Below, piece after piece: positions 1-6,685 of a DNA stretch of 22,490 bases. This DNA is from CAZECR01 sp964510495 (GTDB lineage: Bacteria; Patescibacteriota; Patescibacteriia; Magasanikbacterales; GWA2-37-8). The notes under the pieces are model-generated. The model was not told the origin of the DNA, made no database searches, and saw only the letters and a program-made list of their open reading frames with translations. Each line of letters opens with the position of its first letter. Positions within the stretch are counted from its first letter, which is position 1. A program made the translations under genes and the position numbers. The stretch is taken from contig CAZECR010000017.1 in the NCBI GenBank assembly GCA_964510495.1, positions 1 through 22,490 on the forward strand. Direction: 5' to 3'.

Positions 1-2723
1 TGCACAAAGACGAGTTCGCCGGTATTTTCCTCGCCCATGTCATCGAGCTTTATCTCCTGTGGCTCCAGGCCTTTTGCCGTATCAAGGATATCTACAGCCA
101 AACGATTGGCAATGTTTATCCGTTTTACTCCGGCTGCAACCGAAATTTTTCCTGTCACCTCTACCACATCACCCACTTCAAGCGGCGGAAAATCTTTTTT
201 ACTTTGATAAACTTGCATACCCCCATCTACCGTACTGAGATAAAAATATTGTTTACCTAAAACACCTGGTACAGCTGTTACAACACCGCGCGCAATAACT
301 GGACGCCCAGAAACCAAATCTTCCGTATTATCAAAATCAACAGCAATCGGAGCGAGAGCTATTTTTTTGGTAGTTGCTTTTTTGGCACCAGTCTTTTTTA
401 TTTTTGTCCCCAAAACTTTTTGCAAAGGCTCATCTGGAATAATTTCGGATGCGAGCGCAAAACGTCCAGGTGTCGGAGCGATTGCCCATTTCCAGACGCT
501 GCCTTCACGAGAAAAACTTTTTCCAACCGTCGCCTTCGGAAAAGTAGTCGCGTCGAGCAAGGTTCCGCTCGCTGAAACTAAATCTACTTCCCCGCCGCTA
601 TTCGCCAAATCGAGGTGCGTCGCCAAACGATAAAATACTAAAAAGTTTTGTGGTGCCAGCTGTGTATTAACGGGAATCACAAAACTATTTTCTTCGCTTG
701 TTTGGAGCCTAAAACCAGACAGGTCGGTTGTAGTCGTATTGCCATTGAATACCTCAACGAACTCTTCACTGTCTGTGCCGCTCGGATCAACAAATAATTC
801 GCTGATAACTACACCCGATGATGCCAATATTTTGGGTTCAACAATACGCACGACAAACTTTTTTGTGCCTACTGTTCCCACACTACTCGTGGCGCTCAAA
901 CCTACCGAGTAGGTACCGGGTTGTAAAAACACATGCTCAACATTTGCGCCACCCAGGCTTGTACCATCACCAAAATCCCAATCCATAAGAAGCGTCCCGC
1001 CACGAGGGTCAACGCTTTTACTTGCATCAAAGCGCAAAATAGTTCCGGGCTTGCCGCTTGTTGGAACAGTTGTTTTCCAAATTGGTGATATCTTTTTTTC
1101 TGCCTTCTCTACAGCCGGTTCAGCTTCTTCAATTTTATTTTCCTCTCCCTTAGTAATATTCGTCGTCCAGGTGCGCGTACCACCAGCACCCCTCACATAA
1201 CTCTGCTCGTTCGGCGCACTAGCGTAGCTTACGCTGTCGACAATTTTATTATCTGCTGTATACAGCCTGAGCTCGGTTGATGTTGTATTCGGCAAAACAA
1301 TTCCGGTTTCACTTCTTAAAAAAACACGTAGCATGCCAGCATCGAGCGTGCCGCCAAGACTAAAAAATTTGTCGCGCGTTGCCAGGCGCCAACCATTAAG
1401 CGATACTGAAGAAGCTGAAATGTTTTTTAGCTCGATGAATTCTTCTTCCTCATCACTACCGCTCGGGTTCGGCAGGAATTCGTTAATGACCACCGACGAA
1501 CTGGCCGAGCTCCATATAACGTTTGAATTAAAAAACGAAAGATCGCTCTGTACACTTGTACCACCCTGACTACCCGCAGAAGATCCGCCGCTCGACGTGT
1601 TTTGAGGAGCAGGTGCAGGCGGCGGGATAATTACATTACTGCTTCCGAGTGTTAGCTGTGTCGTTACTGCCCAGTCTCCATCACTATCTGTATCGAATCC
1701 GTCGATTCGCCGTGCACCAGCCTGGTTTTTTCCCGGAACAGGAACAAAGCCTGTTCCATACCGCACGACATCGACAACAGCACCGCTGGAATCTTTCAAG
1801 ATAATAGAATCGCCGTCATTATTTAATTTTCCACTTGCAAAAAAGATGGTTACAAAACCGTGCGGCAAAATTGTGTCGCTGAGCGTCGCGATCGTACAAC
1901 TTCCTCCAGCGCGATTATCGCATATAATCCCGCCAATCAGTTCAACGGTACTAGAAGATGTGTTGTAGAGCTCTACCCACTCGCTCCCGCCATCGGGATT
2001 TGGAACAAATTCATTTATTTTTATTGACTCCAGCGTGCTCGGGCCTGCTGGCGTCGTACTCACAATTACAGTCGTTGTTGGGGTGCTGGTATCTAGTGGC
2101 ATAGTCTCTACCGTCGTTGTTGTTACCGGTGTTGAAGTAACAACCGGCGTAGTCGTCACCGTCTCAATCGGTGTTCCTCCAACTGCCACGACATAATTAC
2201 TATTAACAAACCCGAGCGTGTTTTCACTCGCGTGCTGCTGCCAATTATTACTTGAATAACCTGATATAAACGGATCTTTGCGTTCGAGTGAAAATTGCGT
2301 CGCCGCCTGGTATACAAACCGTTCAATCGTAACACCGGCCGAATCATCAAGCCCGATTTCTTCACCGCTTGTTGCAAGCGAACTCCAGGTGGAACCAAAA
2401 ATTGAGCCACCAAACCCCGGGTGATCAAGTAAAAATTGTTCGGACTTTTGAGCGATCGCCGCATATTCACCGGGAGCCAAAATACTGTCGGTCGCACCCG
2501 TTGCCACCACGCCATGATGCGTATTATTTTCCCAAAACGTCCAGCCCGCTATATCGACGGGGTTACTTCCTTTGTTCCAAATCTCAACCCACTCATGGGT
2601 ACTGGTTGGATACGCGCCGATTTCGTTAATAACAATATCTAAGTTTGCGGAAAATGCGTTTCCGAAAATAAAAAAACTGCCAGCAAGTACTAACGCTAAC
2701 AGTCCCCACCCTTTTTTCTTCAT
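1..2723 (-). CDS. Secreted lamin-tail-domain / PKD surface protein, 3' end missing
   Basis: The minus-strand frame from ATG at 2723 is open to the left edge, giving about 907 residues without a stop. It starts with a signal peptide (MKKK, a hydrophobic run to about residue 24, cleavage near AFSA). Four lamin-tail-domain (LTD) units follow near residues 27, 229, 408 and 636, each opening with a VINE- or ISE-like strand and an acidic EWVEL/EFVEV motif. A PKD-type domain with a WDFGDG motif lies near 561-625. From about residue 800 there is an OB-fold-like segment (ARGVVTAVPG, then EVGDVVEVTGKI) that resembles the OB domains of secreted nucleases. Thr/Pro/Ser-rich linkers join the units. LTDs of this kind are common in exported CPR proteins and some extracellular nucleases. 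The enzymatic part, if any, is beyond the window. No Shine-Dalgarno is visible. Export and domain types are fairly sure; function is inferred only as surface or extracellular. Confidence 0.85.
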   Translation of the reverse strand, partial: MKKKGWGLLALVLAGSFFIFGNAFSANLDIVINEIGAYPTSTHEWVEIWNKGSNPVDIAGWTFWENNTHHGVVATGATDSILAPGEYAAIAQKSEQFLLDHPGFGGSIFGSTWSSLATSGEEIGLDDSAGVTIERFVYQAATQFSLERKDPFISGYSSNNWQQHASENTLGFVNSNYVVAVGGTPIETVTTTPVVTSTPVTTTTVETMPLDTSTPTTTVIVSTTPAGPSTLESIKINEFVPNPDGGSEWVELYNTSSSTVELIGGIICDNRAGGSCTIATLSDTILPHGFVTIFFASGKLNNDGDSIILKDSSGAVVDVVRYGTGFVPVPGKNQAGARRIDGFDTDSDGDWAVTTQLTLGSSNVIIPPPAPAPQNTSSGGSSAGSQGGTSVQSDLSFFNSNVIWSSASSSVVINEFLPNPSGSDEEEEFIELKNISASSVSLNGWRLATRDKFFSLGGTLDAGMLRVFLRSETGIVLPNTTSTELRLYTADNKIVDSVSYASAPNEQSYVRGAGGTRTWTTNITKGEENKIEEAEPAVEKAEKKISPIWKTTVPTSGKPGTILRFDASKSVDPRGGTLLMDWDFGDGTSLGGANVEHVFLQPGTYSVGLSATSSVGTVGTKKFVVRIVEPKILASSGVVISELFVDPSGTDSEEFVEVFNGNTTTTDLSGFRLQTSEENSFVIPVNTQLAPQNFLVFYRLATHLDLANSGGEVDLVSASGTLLDATTFPKATVGKSFSREGSVWKWAIAPTPGRFALASEIIPDEPLQKVLGTKIKKTGAKKATTKKIALAPIAVDFDNTEDLVSGRPVIARGVVTAVPGVLGKQYFYLSTVDGGMQVYQSKKDFPPLEVGDVVEVTGKISVAAGVKRINIANRLAVDILDTAKGLEPQEIKLDDMGEENTGELVFV

Positions 2724-2754
2724 AAGAATTCGAAAAAAATAAGTGCCTGCGGCG

Positions 2755-2782
2755 ATTATAACAAACGTGCTTTTTAAAGCAA
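2755..2782 (-). promoter_or_regulatory. Promoter of the lamin-tail-domain gene
   Basis: On the minus strand a perfect -10 TATAAT (2760-2755) stands 16 bases from a -35-like TTGCTT (2782-2777). The predicted start leaves an untranslated leader of about 25 bases before ATG 2723. Confidence 0.6.
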
Positions 2783-2823
2783 CTGGCTACGGCAGTGGAT
2801 AAATAAATGCACAGCATCAAAAG

Positions 2824-2852
2824 TAGACAGCCCGTTTTTACTCTGTTAGGAT
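2824..2852 (+). promoter_or_regulatory. Promoter placed for a leaderless transcript
   Basis: TAGACA (2824-2829), a 17-base spacer and TAGGAT (2847-2852). Initiation 6-8 bases after the -10 falls on or next to ATG 2859, so the message would have essentially no 5' leader if that ATG is used. A second in-frame ATG at 2886 would give a 27-base leader but has no Shine-Dalgarno. Confidence 0.5.
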
Positions 2853-2858
2853 GTTTAA

Positions 2859-3362
2859 ATGGGTTTATTTTTAGACCACATCCCTATGAACAAACAGCTC
2901 CGCATTCTTGGTCTCGGGCACCTGGTCGCCTCGTGCGTCATAGCCTACTTCGCCTGGCACAACTGGCAGCTCGGTACCCCCGAGAGCCTAAAATCCGCCT
3001 ATGTTTTATTGGCCGTACTTATCCTAGAAATTCCCGCTTTTTTACTTATGGTTTGGGTAAATAAAAAAGGACGCGCCCGTAAAGAATATTTATTAGCAAA
3101 CGGACAAGTTGTTACCGCCGAAGTAGTCGAAATCCGCAAAAGCACGGGTGCTCGCTCCACCTTTCCGCTCGCAATCTTGGCTAAAGGAAAAAACCCTTTT
3201 TCCGGCCAAGAACAGACGTTTGAAAGCGGCCCGGTGTGGGTTGACCTTGATCACTATCTCCAGCCCGGTAACACTGTACAAGTCTACATTGACCCGCGCG
3301 ACCCTGAAAAGTATCTGGTGGACACAAGCTTTCTCCCCGAGCGGAGTGTCTTTTTCGGATAA
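2859..3362 (+). CDS. DUF3592-like membrane protein
   Basis: The 167-residue product has two predicted membrane helices (about residues 14-36 and 44-66), a basic KKGRARK stretch, then a soluble beta-rich domain. That domain has the layout of DUF3592 proteins: a GQVVTAEVVEIR strand near the start and, near the end, the VQVYIDPRDPEKYLVD motif that in this family precedes the last strand. Family function is unknown. A promoter ends seven bases before the ATG, so translation is probably leaderless; ATG 2886 is the alternative start. After the TAA the same frame stays open for 34 more codons (separate entry), so the gene may have been longer. It faces the large secreted protein on the other strand. 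The DUF3592 assignment rests on pattern only. Confidence 0.7.
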   Translation: MGLFLDHIPMNKQLRILGLGHLVASCVIAYFAWHNWQLGTPESLKSAYVLLAVLILEIPAFLLMVWVNKKGRARKEYLLANGQVVTAEVVEIRKSTGARSTFPLAILAKGKNPFSGQEQTFESGPVWVDLDHYLQPGNTVQVYIDPRDPEKYLVDTSFLPERSVFFG

Positions 3363-3467
3363 AGTATCACTTCTTTATTTGGCGAAACTACGGAAGGAAC
3401 GGGTATTGGTGGAGTAAGAACAGACCGAGTTTTTTCATCCGAGCAGCTTCGTAAACTCCTCAAATGA
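3363..3467 (+). other. In-frame open tail after the stop of the DUF3592-like gene
   Basis: Immediately after TAA 3360-3362 the same frame continues for 34 sense codons to TGA 3465-3467. The tail has ordinary protein composition (Gly/Thr-rich start, then RTDRVFSSEQLRKLLK) and no start codon of its own near its beginning. It could be the remnant of a longer C terminus cut by a nonsense change, a readthrough product, or chance. Nothing in the sequence shows readthrough. Confidence 0.3.
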
Positions 3468-3529
3468 CCACAAACGTGGACTAGACACGTAAAACCCAGC
3501 ATGATTCTTTCGTTACAACAAAAGAGTTT

Positions 3530-3564
3530 CAAAAAATTCCAAGCTTTTAGCTAGGAATTTTTTG
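3530..3564. terminator. Bidirectional intrinsic terminator
   Basis: Arms CAAAAAATTCC (3530-3540) and GGAATTTTTTG (3554-3564) pair perfectly. They enclose a second small AGCT/AGCT stem, with runs of A and T on the two sides. It ends the DUF3592-like unit and would also stop leftward transcription. Confidence 0.7.
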
Positions 3565-3720
3565 TATATACTATTCTATACTTCTATAAAAAGATGTTTT
3601 GTACTAACTTGAAATAAAATGTATCTTAAAAAATAGTTTTATAAAAAATTGTCTACACTAATCTATACTTCTGTGGATAAGTCAGTGCATAACATGCCTA
3701 ATAGGTGCATAACTTTTATT
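3565..3720. other. AT-rich locus with direct repeats and three DnaA boxes (second origin-like element)
   Basis: A very AT-rich stretch (3565-3671) contains a 16-base direct repeat with one mismatch, ACTA(T/A)TCTATACTTCT, at 3570-3585 and 3657-3672. Directly after the second copy come three DnaA boxes in one orientation on the minus strand: perfect TTATCCACA (3680-3672), TTATGCACT (3692-3684) and TTATGCACC (3712-3704), the last two matching the TTATNCACA consensus at 8 of 9 positions. AT-rich DNA beside clustered DnaA boxes is the design of an origin or a DnaA-titrating/regulatory locus. A better oriC candidate lies between dnaA and dnaN, so this element may instead be a secondary DnaA-binding site. 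Confidence 0.5.
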
Positions 3721-3769
3721 ACGCACCAACCCTCAACATGTTTTTCTTTTCTAATCTTAGCCTAAATAT

Positions 3770-3795
3770 ATTTGTCTACACTATCGTAGACAAAT
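3770..3795. repeat. 10-bp perfect inverted repeat just upstream of the RNA promoter
   Basis: Arms ATTTGTCTAC (3770-3779) and GTAGACAAAT (3786-3795) are separated by six bases and end four bases before the -35 of the next promoter. The left arm plus following bases, TTGTCTACACTA, also occurs at 3649-3660 beside the DnaA boxes. Its placement suits an operator for a dimeric regulator; no regulator is identifiable. Confidence 0.5.
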
Positions 3796-3798
3796 TTC

Positions 3799-3827
3799 TT
3801 GACACTACTTATAAAAACTGGTATACT
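3799..3827 (+). promoter_or_regulatory. Consensus promoter of the putative structured RNA
   Basis: Perfect -35 TTGACA (3799-3804), 17-base spacer, -10 TATACT (3822-3827). Predicted start near A3834. This is one of the strongest promoters in the window, as expected for an abundant RNA. Confidence 0.8.
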
Positions 3828-3872
3828 ATCTTCAGTTCTTTAGACAAGTCAGAACTTCACCAGAAAAAAATC

Positions 3873-3917
3873 ATGGTGAACACACACTGTACGAACTGCA
3901 CAAGACAATTCAAGTAA
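3873..3917 (+). CDS. Possible 14-codon ORF inside the structured RNA
   Basis: ATG 3873 to TAA 3917 encodes MVNTHCTNCTRQFK. It is the first ATG after the predicted transcript start, and its start codon sits at the base of a TTCACC/GGTGAA hairpin. No Shine-Dalgarno precedes it. The CxxC motif resembles the N terminus of small zinc-ribbon proteins common in CPR genomes, so this may be a leader peptide, a decayed zinc-ribbon gene start, or chance. Confidence 0.25.
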   Translation: MVNTHCTNCTRQFK

Positions 3918-4129
3918 GAATTGGGCTGACTGTTGCCCCTATCCAAACATTTTGGCAGCAGCGAGTCCGTACTTCTTGAAGGGAGACTTCCACTATATTA
4001 ACCTGAGGTTTACCAACGGTTAATGCGAAGTTAACTCCCCCAAGCGGTCGGCAGTTTTTCTAAAGTTTAGCGAGCAATTGAGCTTCGTCGCCGTAAGGCG
4101 GTTTGTCGGTTCTTCTCCTAAACTATTAA

Positions 4130-4171
4130 GGGAGAACCAACAAGTCACTTGAGGGTTACCTCCCTTTTTTT
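4130..4171 (+). terminator. Intrinsic terminator with a competing upstream hairpin
   Basis: GGGAG-AACC (4130-4138) pairs with GGTT (4154-4157) and CTCCC (4160-4164) around a two-base bulge, followed by seven T (4165-4171). The 5' arm GGGAGAACC can instead pair with GGTTCTTCTCC at 4108-4118, so the two hairpins exclude each other. Confidence 0.7.
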
Positions 4172-4199
4172 GTTGTTATTTTTATCTTAACCCCACAAA

Positions 4200-4228
4200 T
4201 TGACGCTTTGCCTGTTCGCAGGTATACT
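4200..4228 (+). promoter_or_regulatory. Promoter of the dksA-like gene
   Basis: TTGACG (4200-4205), 17-base spacer, TATACT (4223-4228). Predicted start near 4235, giving a leader of about 16 bases. It shows that an upstream TTG start at 4200 cannot be real, because that codon is the -35 box. Confidence 0.75.
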
Positions 4229-4250
4229 AACAGCACTCTTATTTTGCTGT

Positions 4251-4625
4251 ATGTTATCCCCTACTTTTCTTAAAGAAATTGAACAAACCCTTCTTGCTGA
4301 ACGCGCTCGCCTCACTGAAGAGCAGAACGGCGTAGCCAAAAAGAACCCTGGTGAGGAGGGCGGTTTTCGCGCTCGTTTCCCTAACTACGGTGACGACGAA
4401 GAAGACAATGCTCTGGAAGTAGCTGATTATGAAGCAAACTTGTCCATTGGGCAAGGCCTTGAAAAACTCTTGCGTGATGTTGATGGTGCTTTGGCCCGCA
4501 TTAAAGAAGGCACCTACGGCACATGTAAATACTGTCAGAAGCCAATCGAGGAAAAACGGTTAGCTATTCGCCCGACGTCGAGCTCCTGCGTTGGCTGCAA
4601 AAAAGCTATTACCCAGGAGGTATAA
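4251..4625 (+). CDS. DksA/TraR-family zinc-finger protein
   Basis: The 124-residue protein has an N-terminal helical region, an acidic centre (GDDEEDNA, 47-54), a second helix, and a C-terminal four-cysteine zinc finger: C92-x2-C95, C113-x2-C116, preceded by the typical GTYGTC turn. Relatives bind the secondary channel of RNA polymerase and modulate initiation, often with ppGpp in proteobacteria; small versions like this are frequent in CPR. I chose ATG 4251 because the promoter lies just upstream. No Shine-Dalgarno is present. The stop comes 10 bases before lspA, whose AGGAGG lies inside the last codons, so the two form an operon. The family is sure; the exact role is not. Confidence 0.85.
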   Translation: MLSPTFLKEIEQTLLAERARLTEEQNGVAKKNPGEEGGFRARFPNYGDDEEDNALEVADYEANLSIGQGLEKLLRDVDGALARIKEGTYGTCKYCQKPIEEKRLAIRPTSSSCVGCKKAITQEV

Positions 4626-4635
4626 ACTTAAAAAC

Positions 4636-5091
4636 ATGACTTTTCGCGCCCGCAATTTGGCCCTTTTTGCCCTTTGCGGGTTTTTTTTAGGTATTGACCA
4701 ACTTTTTAAGTGGCTGGCGACAAACTCTTGGCACAATTCTCACCTCATTAATCGTTTTGTGGGCTGGGATCCTTTTTATAATCCAGGAGTGGCTTTTGGC
4801 ATCCCTATTCCTAGTTCACTTATTTTGATTTTAACACTACCGGTCGTTGGCATGCTTGGCTACGTACTTCAAAAAAAGGTCAGAGCAGCCAACGCTCCAC
4901 AACTGGAACTTCTAGCCCTCTCTGCCTTATTTTTTGGCGCGCTTTCTAACGCTATCGACCGTCTGCTGTATCGTCACACGGTCGACTACCTGCGCGTAGC
5001 GATCAGCATCTTTAATGTCGCGGATGTTCTTATTGTCTTTGGCTTCGTGATATACTTCTTACAACTTCATAGTAAAAAACAAAAAGGATAG
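4636..5091 (+). CDS. lspA: Lipoprotein signal peptidase (signal peptidase II)
   Basis: LspA is an aspartyl protease of the inner membrane that cleaves the signal peptide of diacylglyceryl-modified prolipoproteins. The 151-residue product has four membrane helices and the family's conserved segments: GIDQLFKW in helix 1, NPGVAFGI, SNAIDR with catalytic Asp108, and FNVADVLI with catalytic Asp130. The first glycine of the usual GNxxDR motif is serine here. The start at 4636 follows AGGAGG (4615-4620) at a rather long 15-base spacing; no nearer start codon exists in frame. It is cotranscribed with the dksA-like gene. Its presence implies that the cell makes lipoproteins, so an Lgt enzyme should be encoded elsewhere. 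Confidence 0.92.
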   Translation: MTFRARNLALFALCGFFLGIDQLFKWLATNSWHNSHLINRFVGWDPFYNPGVAFGIPIPSSLILILTLPVVGMLGYVLQKKVRAANAPQLELLALSALFFGALSNAIDRLLYRHTVDYLRVAISIFNVADVLIVFGFVIYFLQLHSKKQKG

Positions 5092-5123
5092 TGGTGGTTA
5101 GTTTTGTTTTTTAGTCTTTTGGT

Positions 5124-6641
5124 ATGTTTTTTAAACTTACATCCGCTGCCGTTGTCGGGCTTGATTGTTTGCCTGTTGATGTTGAGGTGGATATTAATAA
5201 AGGCCAAACTAATTTTACGATCGTTGGCCTGGCTGACACAGCGATCAAGGAAGCTAAAGACCGCATTCACTCCGCGCTCAAGAACGCTTCGTTTAGCTAC
5301 CCGTTTAATTTTAGGATTCTCGTTAATCTTGCACCAGCTGATCTTAGCAAAGAAGGAGCGGGGTACGACCTGCCGATGGCTGTTGGCATTATTGCTATCA
5401 GTAACGACTTTGATTTTGACCTTGGTGACGCGCTCGTTGTAGGCGAACTCGCGCTTGACGGGTCCGTTCGCCATACGACTGGCATTTTACCGCTCGCTTT
5501 GTACGCGCGCGCTCATGGACTGAAACGTTTATTTATTCCAGCGAGCGACGCCCCGGAGGCTGCGCTCGTTAGCGGTCTCACTATTTACCCCGTCACGAAC
5601 TTGGCCGCACTCATACAACATTTGCAAGGCAAGGAACTGATCACACCTTTTGAGCGAGCACTCGAAATCTCAGCAGCCGATACCCCCGAGACAAACGGTC
5701 TTGATTTTGCTTACATTAAAGGACAGGAGTTTGCGAAACGTGCCCTTGAAATAGCGGCGAGCGGTAACCACAACATTCTTCTGAGCGGCCCACCCGGGAG
5801 CGGGAAAACCCTCCTTGCCCGCACACTGCCGTCCATTCTCCCTCGGCTTACCTCGGATGAAGCGCTTGAAGTAACCAAAATTTATTCCGTTGCCGGACTT
5901 TTATCTGGGGGTCTTATTCAGCAACGCCCGTTTCGCCATCCACATCACACAGCTTCGGGCGCTGCCCTTGTTGGCGGCGGGCGCATCCCAAGGCCCGGAG
6001 AAATATCGCTCGCTCATCGCGGCGTTTTATTCCTCGACGAGTTTCCAGAATTCCCACGTTTTGTAATTGAAAGTTTGCGCCAACCACTTGAAGACGGCGT
6101 TATCACCGTCTCTCGTGCTCAAGGTACCGTTTCGTTTCCGGCCCGTTTTATTTTGGTCGCAAGTCAAAACCCCTGCCCGTGCGGTTTTTCGTCTGACCCT
6201 GATCAAAAATGCACCTGCTCTTCCGCCCAAATAGATCGGTACCAGAAAAAAATTAGCGGCCCCTTGCTCGATCGTATCGACCTGCACGTCGAGGTGCCGC
6301 GCGTCGCTTTTGAAAAACTTTCAACCAGTACCTTGGCTGAGTCATCAGCGAGTGTGCGAGAACGGGTTGAACGAGCTCGTCAGATTCAAACGGAACGTTT
6401 TGAAGGACTGCCGATTTTTACTAATAGCGAAATGAGTAATGCCGAACTTCGTGAATATTGCGCCCTCGAGCCAGAACCGCTTGGTCTTCTCAAAACCGCA
6501 GTTGAGCATCTACACCTATCCGCTCGAGGTTTCAATCGCATACTTAAACTGAGTCGGACAATTGCTGATTTAGCTGACAGCCCCAACATTCTCACGGAGC
6601 ATGTTGCTGAAGCGCTCCAATTTAGAACGCGCGTAGAATAA
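5124..6641 (+). CDS. comM: ComM/YifB family AAA+ ATPase (Mg chelatase-like)
   Basis: The 505-residue protein has the full family architecture: an N-terminal S5-like ChlI domain (FTIVGLADTAIKEAKDRI), an AAA+ module with Walker A GPPGSGKT (about 221-228) and Walker B LFLDEF (about 300-305), a cysteine cluster CPCGF...KCTC (about 350-365) that probably binds zinc, and a C-terminal Mg-chelatase helical domain (RGFNRILKLSRTIADL). In Vibrio and Haemophilus, ComM is a hexameric helicase that drives branch migration during natural transformation. Many CPR genomes keep comM with type IV pili and ComEC. It starts 32 bases after lspA, without a Shine-Dalgarno, and ends in a shared terminator. Family assignment is very sure; a role in DNA uptake here is inferred. 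Confidence 0.93.
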   Translation: MFFKLTSAAVVGLDCLPVDVEVDINKGQTNFTIVGLADTAIKEAKDRIHSALKNASFSYPFNFRILVNLAPADLSKEGAGYDLPMAVGIIAISNDFDFDLGDALVVGELALDGSVRHTTGILPLALYARAHGLKRLFIPASDAPEAALVSGLTIYPVTNLAALIQHLQGKELITPFERALEISAADTPETNGLDFAYIKGQEFAKRALEIAASGNHNILLSGPPGSGKTLLARTLPSILPRLTSDEALEVTKIYSVAGLLSGGLIQQRPFRHPHHTASGAALVGGGRIPRPGEISLAHRGVLFLDEFPEFPRFVIESLRQPLEDGVITVSRAQGTVSFPARFILVASQNPCPCGFSSDPDQKCTCSSAQIDRYQKKISGPLLDRIDLHVEVPRVAFEKLSTSTLAESSASVRERVERARQIQTERFEGLPIFTNSEMSNAELREYCALEPEPLGLLKTAVEHLHLSARGFNRILKLSRTIADLADSPNILTEHVAEALQFRTRVE

Positions 6642-6675
6642 AAAACTCCCCCACCATTTTGGTAGAGGAGTTTTT
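6641..6675. terminator. Bidirectional terminator between comM and the 3D-domain gene
   Basis: AAAAACTCC (6641-6649) pairs with GGAGTTTTT (6667-6675), with an inner ACC/GGT stem. It lies between two convergent genes and overlaps the comM stop codon by one base. Confidence 0.85.
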
Positions 6676-6685
6676 AAATAGTTTT

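Larger units (their letters stand above)
3834..4171 (+). ncRNA. Putative structured non-coding RNA, family not recognised
   Basis: A transcription unit of about 338 bases runs from a consensus promoter to an intrinsic terminator and has no long ORF. Helices readable by eye are 3834-3839/3851-3856, 3856-3861/3875-3880, 3906-3911/3918-3923, and CCAAA/TTTGG near 3943-3955. A long hairpin pairs GGGAGACTTC (3980-3989) with GAAGT and CTCCC up to 4039, with an inner ATTAACC/GGTTAAT stem. CGCC-GTAA-GGCG, with a GNRA-type loop, lies near 4090-4101, and GGTTCTTCTCC/GGAGAACC at 4108-4138. GACTGTTG (3928-3935) can pair with CAACaAGTC (4138-4146), closing a domain of about 220 bases. I found none of the invariant sequences of RNase P RNA, SRP RNA or tmRNA. 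A 6S-like role is possible in principle but unsupported. It could also be a leader of the downstream dksA-like gene, although that gene has its own promoter. Confidence 0.6.

Noticed and set aside
3649..3720. Canonical DnaA-trio at the second DnaA-box cluster
   Set aside because: The triplets next to the perfect box do not follow the 3'-GAT-5' pattern in the right orientation, unlike at 11917-11931.
4200..4250. TTG start 17 codons upstream for the dksA-like gene
   Set aside because: The TTG is the -35 box of a good promoter whose -10 lies at 4223-4228.
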